Assembly: GCA_001599615.1 (NCBI GenBank)
Contig: BCHJ01000010.1
Coordinates: 558,001-622,000, forward strand
DNA length: 64,000 bases
Direction: 5' to 3'
Source: Thielaviopsis euricoi
Taxonomy: Eukaryota > Ascomycota > Sordariomycetes > Microascales > Ceratocystidaceae
The position numbers and the translations under genes are program-made. Of the stretch, positions 1-10,600 are shown piece by piece. The notes below the pieces were generated by a model. It made no database searches, had not been told where the DNA came from, and saw nothing but the letters and a program-made list of their open reading frames with translations. Position 1 is the stretch's first letter; each line of letters begins with the position of its first letter.

Positions 1-215
1 ACACTGAGAACCACAACTGGGATAGCGAGTCTGCCGTTGTCCCCCCACACGCTAGATCAAACAGGTATCTGTCTGTTGCCCCGTCTATTGCTTCTATAGC
101 CTCTACAGACGCCGCAAGCATCCTCCGACGATCGCCTTCGACGTCAACAATCACTTCGTTCTACGACAAGTCTCGCGTTCCTCTCTCAATCTCACAACAA
201 ACCTCGTCATCCGCC

Positions 216-2354
216 ATGGCAAAAGGTCTCCCTACCAAGGCCTCGGCCATTTTGAATATGGACGGCAGCGCTCCCCACCTCCCCAAGAAGAAGCATTCCA
301 TGCTCAAGATCTCCAACTTTGTGCGGGGAAAGCGCAGCCAGTCTAGCCTCCGTTCCGATGTTGGTGTAGATGCGTCTGCTTCACACGCTTCTCTCAACTC
401 GTCTGCTTTCTCTCACTCGGCGTCTAATGCTCATGACTCCCACGAGCATTCCAGACACCACCGCCTAGGCCGCAAGCTGCTGGACGCTGCTCTCCAGCCT
501 AACCGCAATGTCAGACCCTCGCCTAGCAGCCAGAGCCTGTCATCACAGCAAACGACCACGGAAATCAACAGCCTCTACGACCACTACGAGCGAATGACCT
601 TTCGCGATCTGCAGGATGAGAATGGTGACATGCTGGATGATGATGAGCTCAAGATGGAAGATCTCGAAGAGCTCGAGGAGGAGGACATGATGGCTGCTCC
701 CCAGTACAACCCTCTGCGGCCATCCGCTGACCCGCCTGTCCACGCCCGCACTCACTTGTCACCAGCACACCCGTCTCGCCACTCGCAGCATCAGCCCGTG
801 ATTCATGAGCCCACCTCGGCCCACGAGTACTTCAACCCGCACCTGTCTGTCACGCCTCGTGCCGATCTCGACCTCGACGTTGACGCCGAGGTTGATGTCG
901 ACGATTGCGCCGCTAGCCTGTCCAGCAGAGTTACCAAGACGTCCAAGATGTCCAAGAGCTCTGTCAAGAAATCAAGCATGATGGATGCTGATTTGCAGGA
1001 GCGCAGCATGCTCTCTCTTTCGTCTGACTCGGAGGATGACGCTTCTGTCTTCTCTGCAGCCAAGCCTTCGGCTCGCCAGCGCGCCTCCATCTGCACATCT
1101 CTCAGCAGCGATGTCAGCGTTCACACGTCCGAGGACCGCGTGTCTTCATTGACGCGCAGCCCCTCACGCAAGTCGTCGAAGCGCTCTAGCTTCGCCCCTG
1201 GCAACGCCTACCTGACGATCCCGCACGACCAGCCTATGCCCCGTGTCCCCCGGCAAGTGGCGCGCCCTACTTCGTCGCTGTGTTCGTCACCCCGCTCGCT
1301 GACCTCGGCTGGACACCAATCGTTGTCTCCTAGCGCTGTCGAGGCTGTCATGGCCAGCAGTGCGCGTTGCGCTACCAACCTTGCCAGATCCAACTCGCGC
1401 AGCGTGCTGGAGTCGCCTGGCGAGGCGCCCAAGCGTGCGCTGCCGGCAATCCCGCCTACCCGCGCCATGTCTATTCGCTCCATCAGCACTACTGATGCCG
1501 CGACGCCGCCCCTGAGCCCTGTTTCGTCTGAGTTTTCCGTTCCTGCGGGCGGCGACTCGCGCATTATGGCCGTCACCAGACAAGAAGAGCTTCTACTGGC
1601 AGCTCTTAGACAGAAGCGCGCGCGTATGAGAGAAAACATCATATCCGAGCTGGAAGAAGGCGGCTTGACCACTGGCAAGAGCCGGGCCAGTCTTGCCGAG
1701 GCTTCTGCGCGCAACAACCGCGCGTCGGTAGCGTCGCGCTCGTCCAACGGCACTGCCGGCAACGGCAACTCGCGCCGCCAGTCGTTTAGCCGCAGCATGG
1801 CCCTCGCGCCGCAGCCTATGCCCACGCACATCATGCCGCCTGCCGAGCACGGCAGCGACTTCTTCCCGCGCGATCGCAAGCCCTCGCTGACGCCATCGGT
1901 GAAGAAGGAGCGCATCATGCTGTTCCTCAACCCCGGTGAGGATGCCGGCGAGATGTCAGACGGCGGTGTCGTGGCTGACGAGACCGACGATGACGATGAT
2001 GACATCTCGAGCGACGACTTTTTCCGTCTGCCTGAGCCGCCGCGCCACACGTACACTACGCGTCGGCTGAACAGCACGTCGGGCGCCGCTGCCCACGCCG
2101 AGGCCAAGATGGCGCTGGCGTCCAGTGTGCCAGTGCGCGTGGCGCCGTCGTCCAACGGCAGCGACTCGGGCCTCATGGCGGCGGCGGATATTCCGCGCCC
2201 GGATTCACCCATCTCGCGCGACGTGGCGGCCGCTGTCGATGCGGCGGCTGAGGCAGCGGCTGAGGCAGCGGCTGCGCTTGCTAGACGCAAGGCCGCCAGA
2301 TTGAGTGCTGTTGGTAATACCGGTGGCATTCCTTTCTGGGGTGACGACGACTAA
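216..2354 (+). CDS. Uncharacterised Ser-rich fungal protein, 712 aa
   Basis: Single uninterrupted exon starting at a strong context (gccATGG) and ending TAA. I do not recognise a named family. The protein is largely low-complexity and rich in Ser, Arg and Ala, with no signal peptide or membrane segment. Visible features are acidic patches near residues 130-150 and around 580-595 (a run of Asp), many Arg/Lys-Ser stretches that could be phosphorylated, and a C-terminal Ala/Glu-rich helix. The only part that looks like a folded module is an amphipathic helix at about residues 447-475 containing TRQEELLLAALRQKRARMRE; similar short helices occur, from memory, in uncharacterised proteins of other ascomycetes. 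Third-position GC bias and length support a real gene. The role is unknown; a cytosolic or nuclear regulatory or scaffold protein is only inference. Confidence 0.8.
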   Translation: MAKGLPTKASAILNMDGSAPHLPKKKHSMLKISNFVRGKRSQSSLRSDVGVDASASHASLNSSAFSHSASNAHDSHEHSRHHRLGRKLLDAALQPNRNVRPSPSSQSLSSQQTTTEINSLYDHYERMTFRDLQDENGDMLDDDELKMEDLEELEEEDMMAAPQYNPLRPSADPPVHARTHLSPAHPSRHSQHQPVIHEPTSAHEYFNPHLSVTPRADLDLDVDAEVDVDDCAASLSSRVTKTSKMSKSSVKKSSMMDADLQERSMLSLSSDSEDDASVFSAAKPSARQRASICTSLSSDVSVHTSEDRVSSLTRSPSRKSSKRSSFAPGNAYLTIPHDQPMPRVPRQVARPTSSLCSSPRSLTSAGHQSLSPSAVEAVMASSARCATNLARSNSRSVLESPGEAPKRALPAIPPTRAMSIRSISTTDAATPPLSPVSSEFSVPAGGDSRIMAVTRQEELLLAALRQKRARMRENIISELEEGGLTTGKSRASLAEASARNNRASVASRSSNGTAGNGNSRRQSFSRSMALAPQPMPTHIMPPAEHGSDFFPRDRKPSLTPSVKKERIMLFLNPGEDAGEMSDGGVVADETDDDDDDISSDDFFRLPEPPRHTYTTRRLNSTSGAAAHAEAKMALASSVPVRVAPSSNGSDSGLMAAADIPRPDSPISRDVAAAVDAAAEAAAEAAAALARRKAARLSAVGNTGGIPFWGDDD

Positions 2355-3129
2355 GCAGGCGGCCGCTATGCCATCCATGGCTATGTACGGATAGCAGGTG
2401 TCCTTCACACACTGATATCTCTTTTTCTTTTCTTTTCTTTTTTTCTAAAATCAAGCACCATGATGATACCACCATTTTCTTTTCTTTTGTGTTCCTTTTT
2501 TTTAACTTTTTTTTTTTTACATTTCTTTTTTGTGTTTTTCTTTCTCTTTTTAACACATTTTTTTTTATCTTACACGTCTTTTTTTGGGGGTTTACTTCTT
2601 TTTCCCTTTTCTGTACCTGTTTTCTTCCATTTCTTCTGGCTGCTGGAAGTCTATAAAAAATCATAGCTTCTTGTAACGGCCTTTTTTTTTCTATTTCTTT
2701 TTTTTTCTTTGTGTTCATGATCCAGCCGAAATGATTTCTATCTATTTGCGTTTGCTTTTCTTTTTCTTCTACTTTTCTTGTATTTAAATTATATTTTTTT
2801 TCTTATTTTCGACAAGGCTTTAGCCTCAAGTCGCTTTATATCTTATTTTTTATTTTTTGGGGCCTTTTATTTTGGGATGTACAACTTGGATTTCTACTAC
2901 GGAACTTTAGCTACCCATTTTCTATACCAATCACAAAGACATTTATCTAATGACCTTTTACTAATTTGTATCTCTTTTCACCTTGGTGATGAAGCCCGTG
3001 ACAATCGCTATAAAATTCAACATCAGACTATATACGCAGGGCGCAACTTGACTAATGTAATGTGTTGCGCCACGCCACAGCTACTGGCGTATATACATCT
3101 CGTAGCACAGTAAACATCGACCCCTTCCA
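2355..3129. other. Convergent intergenic region, T-rich
   Basis: About 775 bp between two converging genes. It is dominated by T and TTTTC tracts (2405-2800), consistent with overlapping 3' untranslated regions and transcription termination. The short open frames here are built of Phe/Leu runs from the T tracts and are not credible genes. Confidence 0.6.
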
Positions 3130-3735
3130 CTACTCGTACGTGGAGCCCTCGGGAGGCTGGGGGATCTTCTTGTGCGCGGGGAGGGCCATGTACCTCCGCA
3201 GCTCAATCAGAACCGTCTCCATGGTGTGGCTGCGCTTCCACTCGTTGAGGCATGGCAAGTGGCGCGGATCGACCTGACCGTTGGCGGGGTTGACGCAGGG
3301 CACGTTGACTCTGCTAATGAACTGGATCGTGGGCGGGACGTCGGGGTATTGCGGGCCGCAGTGCATCTTGAGGGAATAAATGCGGTTCTCGTGGACGCTC
3401 TAGAAACCGAGGAACACGGGCCGGGTTAGTTGTTCTGTAGGCCAGCCTGAAGAAGAGGGGTATAGAAAGATAGACGTACGTGGGGAGGACCGATAATGGT
3501 GCCGGTCCAGTTGGACATGAGGAGATCTTCGGGATCTTCCAGACCGTAGGAGCAGGCCTCTGTTGCTGATGATTAGCCGCCCATCACTCGGTATCGTCGA
3601 GACTTGCTTGTAGAAAGCATGCGATAACGCTTGCACTTGCTATCGGAATGGAAGCTGCTTACCGGCGCCCATGCCCTTCTCGCCCTTCTCCAGCTCCTCA
3701 AGCAGCCGGAAGTTTCTGGGAACTTTGGCAGCCAT
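3130..3735 (-). CDS. MMS2: Ubiquitin-conjugating enzyme variant MMS2 (UEV)
   Basis: Three exons on the minus strand: 3735-3663, 3559-3480 and 3399-3130, giving 140 aa. The protein starts MAAKVPRNFRLLEELEKGEK and continues through MGAEACSYGL, GPPHSVHENRIYSLK, NVPCVNPANGQV and EWKRSHTMETVLIELRRYM, a close match to yeast Mms2 along its whole length. UEVs have the E2 fold but lack the catalytic cysteine environment; no HPN motif is seen here. The Mms2-Ubc13 heterodimer builds Lys63-linked ubiquitin chains, for example on PCNA during error-free post-replication repair. Introns are 103 and 80 nt with GTAAGC and GTACGT donors and CAG/TAG acceptors. Length and all conserved blocks are intact. Confidence 0.95.
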
Positions 3736-5438
3736 GGTGATTTATATTGATTTTGCGATGTCGATGCGATTGAATTCTTGAAGCCGAGAGAAGAGTAACG
3801 GTATGGTACAGCGGGACTTGTATCGGGAAGCTGTCGTGTTCGCGCACTGGTCGGGATATTATCTTGACTTGGGTAGTGAAGGTGGGAAAAAGAAAGTAGA
3901 TTTCCTAGTTAAGGCAAGCCTGGAATACACAGAAAAAAAATAAAGCAAAGAAGAGGGACGCAAAGGAAAGAGGGACCGACGCTAGAAAAATAGGCGAATG
4001 GCGGACAAGGCTGAAAGTGTCAAAACAACAAGCCCGATATGTCTCGATGCAAAATACGCCGAATATTGCCCACAATATCGTGATTTTCCAATAGAAACAA
4101 AATAAGTCAAAGCTGATTCTACAGAGCGCACAATGGAAGAAAAAGAGCGGTACAATTACAGGTTAAAATGCTAGCTGTTGGTATCTTTTTGCCCTCGTGA
4201 TTATGCTTAGAGATTCCACTAAAATTACTTGCTTGCTGTTACTGCGACGCTCACTTAGAAGAGGGAGTTTGCGCTACATGAGGGGCTAGGCTGGCTCGGA
4301 TTGGCCGGCTTGGCTGAGTCAGCAGGTTGTTTTGTCTTGTTTTGCTACTACAAGTGCGCTGCTAAAGGAAGCAACAAAGAAAGCTATGGCTACAGCTTTG
4401 TTCAGTGGTTCACTTGTTTCTCGTGGTGTGATACAGACAGCTCTATTAGGATAAAGTTTCAGAGCCTCATATTGCACCGCAACGGGCTACGCTGACAGCG
4501 TTAAAGAAGAGGGTTGATGTGCTTGACAGTCATTCTCGTTAAATTCTGCTCAATTTCAGCTTTAGGCATTAGAGATGAATATGCATATAACGCTACAGGG
4601 ATCATGACGTAGTTCTTTAGCAAATGCTGTGCGAGCTTACAATGCTGGTGTAGAGGTAAGCCCGCCCGAAAAACTACAAGAATAGATCATGAATTAGAGC
4701 TCAAATCGAAGTTATTAAAGTCCTTAGAAGTTTGAGTCACAATATATCTATTTACTAAAGTATTCTCGCACATAGAGGGGTATCTCGGCGCAAGGCTGGG
4801 CCTTCATTGTGACGATAACCAAAAAGATCGAGCCCAAGCTGCAGCGATTCAGCCGAAAATTACCCAGCTGTCCACCGGCTGACTAACATGCATTTTTGCA
4901 ATACATGTAGCAATGGGACAAGAACGCAGCTGCAAAGTAACGGCCAGTGGGTTGGCTTTTTTTTTTCTTGGGTTTGCCGAAAGAGCCTTCTGTGAATACT
5001 GCCGTTTTTGGTACACTGTTTTTGTTTGTTGCTGAGCCATTGTTTCTTCTTCTCCATTGCGCTGATTTCGTTGTTGACTCGTCAATTCCATTTTCTCAGC
5101 TCTTCTCCCTTCTTGCATTAGATTGTGGGCATAAATTTACGATTTGCCATTCGCCAATAACAAACCACAAGTCACGGTTAAAATCAAACCCGCTTGCCCG
5201 AATTGAAAACGAGCCCGTTCGACACTAAGGCTGTAGAACTAGGCCGCACTCGGCTTTACGCCAGCACCGCACCATACTTCCATTAGAGCTCCTGGCCATA
5301 GGCTTGTAGCTAAGCTATTATTTCAGAGAAAAACTACGCCACGCTCCAAGTAGCTAATTTATCTCGACGACCTGCGCCGGCTGCTCGAGTCCAACCACAA
5401 CACCCGTCTCAACCCGACCACAAATAACTGTCATAAAA
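3736..5438. other. Divergent intergenic region (MMS2 / stomatin-like)
   Basis: About 1.7 kb that must carry both promoters. I see no tRNA, repeat family or credible open reading frame. Scattered short open frames lack codon bias and homology. Confidence 0.5.
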
Positions 5439-6695
5439 ATGAGCTTCGCTACGTCCAGAACAGCTCGCGTGGCCGCGCCGTTGGTGCGCTCGCAGCTGCG
5501 CTCGCTCACCACATCACCCCGCTCGCTCGTCAGCACCATGGGCTCGTTTGGTGGCGGCGTTGGCATGGGCAGCTCTCCATTGACGCCCACGTACTTCCAG
5601 AGACCATCACTGCCAGCCAACACAGTGATTCGTTTTGTACCGCAACAAACGGCTTGGATTGTCGAGCGGATGGGTAAATTCAACCGCATCCTGGAGCCTG
5701 GTCTGGCCATCTTGATACCCTTCATTGACCGCATTGCCTATGTCAAGTCGCTGAAGGAAGCTGCCATTGAGATTCCTAGCCAGAGTGCTATTACAGCAGA
5801 CAACGTTACTCTGGAGCTGGATGGCGTGTTGTACACGCGGGTTTTCGATGCCTACAAGGCTAGGTAAGTCTTTTTTTGTTTTCTAGAATTTTCAGCCTGT
5901 ATTGTGTGCGTGTGTATTACAGAGGTGCTTACATGTGACTGTAATTTGTGTAGCTACGGAGTTGAAGATGCCGAGTACGCCATCTCGCAGCTTGCCCAGA
6001 CCACAATGCGCTCAGAAATCGGCCAGCTATCCCTCGACCACGTTCTCAAGGAGCGCGCCGCCCTCAACACCAACATTACACAAGCCATCAACGAGGCTGC
6101 CCAGGCCTGGGGTGTCACTTGCCTGCGTTATGAAATCCGCGACATTCACGCGCCCGAGGGTGTCGTGGCCGCCATGCACCGCCAGGTGACTGCCGAGCGT
6201 TCGAAGCGCGCCGAGATTCTGGAGTCGGAGGGTCAGCGCCAGAGCGCCATCAACATTGCCGAAGGAAAGAAGCAGAGTGTGATTCTGGCGTCGGAGGCTC
6301 TGAAGGCCGAGCAGGTCAACCTGGCGGCTGGTGAGGCTGAGGCTATCCTTATGAAGGCTCAGGCTACCGCTAAGGGTCTGGAGGCTGTCGCCAAGACGAT
6401 CAGCGAGGGCAAGGCTGCGGCGCAGGGCGCTGTTAGTCTATCAGTGGCTGAAAAATATGTCGAGGCGTTTGGCAAGCTGGCCAAGGAGAGCACGGCTGTG
6501 GTTGTTCCCGGCAATGTCGGTGATATTGGCAGCATGATTGCGGCGGGTCTGGGTGTTTACGGCAAGATTAGCCAGGCCCAGGCTAAGACACTTGCGCCGG
6601 TGGAGCAGGTTGTTGCTGAAGCTGCTCCGCAGAGCAAGTCGGAGGCGCACGAGGATGCGCTGCTGGAGGCGCTGGACAAGAAGTCGCAGTTGTAA
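5439..6695 (+). CDS. Mitochondrial stomatin-like protein 2 (SPFH/band-7 family)
   Basis: Two exons, 5439-5863 and 5954-6695 (intron 90 nt, GTAAGT..GTAG), encoding 388 aa. Residues 1 to about 40 are rich in Arg, Ser and Thr without acidic residues, a typical mitochondrial presequence. The SPFH/band-7 domain begins near residue 61 with NTVIRFVPQQTAWIVERMGK and includes LEPGLAILIPFIDRIAYVKS, ITADNVTLELDGVLY and RYEIRDIHAPEGVVAAMHRQ, followed by the Ala/Glu-rich coiled-coil stalk (ERSKRAEILESEGQRQSAI) and a C-terminal segment with VVVPGNVGDIGSMI. These blocks are diagnostic of SLP2/STOML2, an inner-membrane scaffold that binds prohibitins and cardiolipin and organises respiratory-chain and protease complexes. 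Full length for the family. The splice joins ..DAYKA-S-YGVEDA.. exactly as conserved in other fungi. Confidence 0.95.
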
Positions 6696-7676
6696 GACTC
6701 GGACCATTGTGACAGAATGAAAGAAAGAAGAAGAAGAAAAAAAATAAGAAGAGCTATGGATTGCCATGTTTATGGTAAAGACTAGAAGCATGAAGTAAGC
6801 TCTTCTGTGTCTTATTTTGTACTACAATTCATCCCCTTTAGTTTTCTTTTCTTTTCGACATGTGGGCGGAGCGGCGGGGAGGCGTTTTTTTTTTCTTATT
6901 TTATCATGAAGCAACTTTTCTTTCATCCAACCAACCGTTTCTATGTGTCGTTTTCGACGAATGGTTATTACTACGTGGTGTATTTGTGTTGTGTGCTACA
7001 TTTCATAAATTCCGGTTTCATGTGACTTATGAAGAGTTAGCGTGAATTAATTACTTGATGACTGGATTTATCTCAGTTTCTGATCCAATACTTGTATTTC
7101 AATGATCAATATGCATTTTCATGGAATCACAGGCTCTATTATGGCAAATTGGCAATTAATTGGCTCATTGAACAAGTCGTCAAGCTACTTGGGCAACTAT
7201 CACGAACTTGGCCCTGGGAGAGCTTAACCAATTCACACTTAATAGGGAAGGCGGTGAGATATTCTGCCTGATTTGCTATTGATTGGAGCAACGCAACAGG
7301 TATCAAGTGTGGACAGACTGCGTAATTGCCTTGGAGCTGAAGGCGCAGCGCAAGCTACGGAAAGCACAGGTAAACGGCAACAACATAAAGGCCAATGTTC
7401 ATGCCTTCCACGACTTCAACTCCTGTTACTAAGCGCACAGCAGTCGGAATTCACCTGCATTTATTCACCTTAAAATCGTTCTTGAATTCTTTTTTTATCC
7501 TTATTCTCAATCCCCCTTGCGCTTCCACTAAGAAATGGGCATTGGCGCATCCCGCCTCGCTTATTACCCATCGTGAACCAACCCGTTCCTTTCGCTGGTC
7601 TCCTTAAATTATCTCTTTGATTGCTATCGCGAGATCCGCCTCCGATTTCTGCCACAAATATCACTGCGATTCAAAT
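6696..7676. other. Intergenic region between stomatin-like gene and MON2
   Basis: About 980 bp holding the A/T-rich 3' end of the stomatin-like gene and the MON2 promoter. A pyrimidine-rich stretch (7480-7620) precedes the MON2 start. No further gene seen. Confidence 0.5.
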
Positions 7677-10600
7677 ATGACGACGCAATTGCTGGCCACG
7701 GAGCTGGCGAATTTGATTCAGGAAAGCAAGCGCAAGCACAATGATTTGCGCCAGGTACGGATAATGTAACGGAATTACACCGGAAGGATAGAGTGCTGAT
7801 GCTGTGTGTATCTCTGTATATAGGCGGCCGAGAAGTCACTGGATGAGCTCAAGTCATTAAAGGGCATGCCTGAGGCGCAGGCTGCAGCAGGTAAGACAAC
7901 CTGAGTCACTTAAACCGGGTGTCCTAGTTACTGACACTACTTATAGAACTTGCCCAGCGAGCAGCTTTTGTCCACCCATTCATCATTGCATGTGGCACAC
8001 GTAATGCCAAGTTTACTGCCATCGCCATTGTGTGTCTGCAGCGACTTGTAGTTGCCAAGGCGTTGCCACGCTCAAAGCTTGGTCCTGTTCTAGAAGCCCT
8101 GAGTCAGGCAGCGTCGGCAGGACTGGATGTCCAGCTCAAGATTCTGCAGGCGCTACCGCCGCTGCTGTCAAACTATGCAACGGATATTCAGAGCGAGTTG
8201 CTGGTGACGGCACTGAACATCTGCTTCGTGCTCCAGACGAGCAAAAATGCAATTGTGAACAACACTTCGGCTGCCACCCTTCAGCAGCTCGTGGTGGCAG
8301 TGTTCGATAAGGTTGTTGCGGAAGACAGTAAGTCGACAGGTGCTCTTAGTGACTACACATGGGACCGCTTGCTAACTTGGTTGTATCAGAGGCTGCCGAT
8401 GGTCCGTTTGTCGGAGAAGCACCTACCGACACCGAGCCTGTTAGCCTCCGAGCTGCAGCCATGGATGCCTTTAGGGTTAGTACTTAATTTTGTATTGCTC
8501 TCACGTATACTTCGCTAACATTGGCGTGCTAGGTTTTCAACGACCTTTGTCTCATGACTGAAAATCAACGTCCTGAATACCTCCGTTTCACTGGTCTCCA
8601 GCAGACTTTCGGCCTGGAGCTTATCGAGTCTGTCCTCACCAACCATGCGCCTATATTCCTGGAGCACCCCGAGCAGGCACAGATTTTGCGCCAGCGTGTC
8701 ATGCCTTTTCTCATCAGTGCATTGCGTGGCAAGCCCAACTTTGCGACGACAGTGCGTCTGACGCGTATTCTGTACACCCTCATACGCAGACACCTTTCGA
8801 TTCTTCCATCGGAAAGTGGCCAGGCGCTCGATATCCTAACGCACATGCTAGACCAAGAGACGACGTTGTGGAAGCGTGCTCTGTGCATGGAAGTTTTTAG
8901 GGGGATCTTCTCGGAGCCTGCCTTGTTTAGACGAATCTTTTTGCTCTATGATGTACAGTCAGGCGAGAAGGGTGTTCTCAAAACGCTGACCGCTACTTTT
9001 GTGCGGCTCAGTACAGAAAGACCGGCAGTTATTGGCCTGGGATATCATTCCACGATACCTGTTCTGAATCCTTATGCGACGGGCACGGCTAGTGGCGATC
9101 AAGTGGTCCTGGAGTCTTCTGGTGTTGCAGGAATTATTGGAAACACAAGTGAAGGCGCCACCACAGGCATTAGCGCTCAATGGAGCACAGTCAGAGTGCC
9201 ATGCATCGATCAGCTGGACAAGACTGAAGCTCCAGCGATTCCTGAGTCCTATGTCTACTCGCTGGTGCTAACGTGCATCTCGACTCTGTCAGAGGGCCTA
9301 GCCAAATTCATTCTTCCCCTGACAGTCCCAACTCGGCCTAAGAAGCAGTCGAGCAAGTCTACTGGCGACAAGGATGCACAGGAGGATGCTATGGATCGAT
9401 CGTTCAAGAAGAACCCTATCCCGGTGAACCCGCTGGAGCTAGAGGACCACCCGTTGAAAACAGACATCAAGGTATGCGCGCAGATTATCGATGAGTGCTG
9501 GCCTGCTATCCTTGCAACCTGCTCAACATTTCTCAACGCTGCCCTGGATTCGGAGTATTACCACAGCTTGGTGAGAGCGTTCCAGAAGTTTGCTCATGTG
9601 GCTGGCCTTTTACACTTGTACACACCGCGTGATGCCTTCTTGACAACTTTGGGAAAAGCGGCTGTGCCCCCGAATGTGTTTACGGCATGCCTCAACAGCG
9701 GAGGATCAAAAGCCTCACCTGCTCTCGAGAGCTCTGGCTCCTCTGGAAGTCTTTTGAGCAACGCCCGTGGCCTTCTCACCAGGGATAGTTCGCACACTGT
9801 TACTTCCCCCACGGCAGAAAGACCGCGACAGATGTCGACTGATCCTGCGGCTACGTCTCTCAACACGCGCAATCTTCTCTGCCTGCGCGCCCTGTTGAAT
9901 CTGGGTATCGCGTTGGGCCCTACTATGGGCGAGTCCTGGCGCATCATCCTGGAAACGCTGCAGCAGGCGGACTTTGTGCTCTTTTCCTCGGGAAAAACTC
10001 CCGCTCGTACTCCAATTGTGGCCAAAATCCAGGATGCAGCTGCAGAGAACGAGGCAAACACTCTCCTCGCCAACTTTGGCTCCGAAATTAGAGCAGTCGA
10101 AACAGCGGCGTCCCGCCTGATTGAAAGCACTGGAGATTTTCCTAATGAGCCGTTTATGCAGATTGTCCGTGCAATTTGCGACCTACTCGAGGGTTCCGAG
10201 CCAGAGGATGAGCCCGAGGCTACTGAAGCTGACTCTCAGCTACATGCAACGGGTCCTGGTGGACGCAAGCCGTCTACGGCAACTGCTTCAGGCAAGCACC
10301 GACGCGTGCTTAGCGTTTCCAATGTGTCATCGGTTGCACCGAACCAGGAAGACATGTTTGTTCTAGCCAAAATGGGTGATATTGCTTCCATCAACATTGA
10401 GAGGCTTTTGGCGTATGACCCGGAAATTTCTGGGTGGAACTATCTGACAAAAAAGCTCATCGACGTTCTTGGTGGCCAACAAATCAGTTCATCGGTACGC
10501 TCGATGGCTGCTGATATTCTGGTCAAGCTGATTCTGGACGCTATTAAGACTGTTGCACAGCTTGAGACTGATCAGCGTGGTAGCATACAGCTGAACCTTT

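Noticed and set aside
1208..2329. A 373-codon frame antisense to the Ser-rich protein.
   Set aside because: Ala/Ser/Arg-rich mirror of the GC-biased sense codons, without domains.
2460..2666. A 68-codon Phe-rich frame that mimics a membrane peptide.
   Set aside because: It is a translation of the T-rich 3' region after the first gene.
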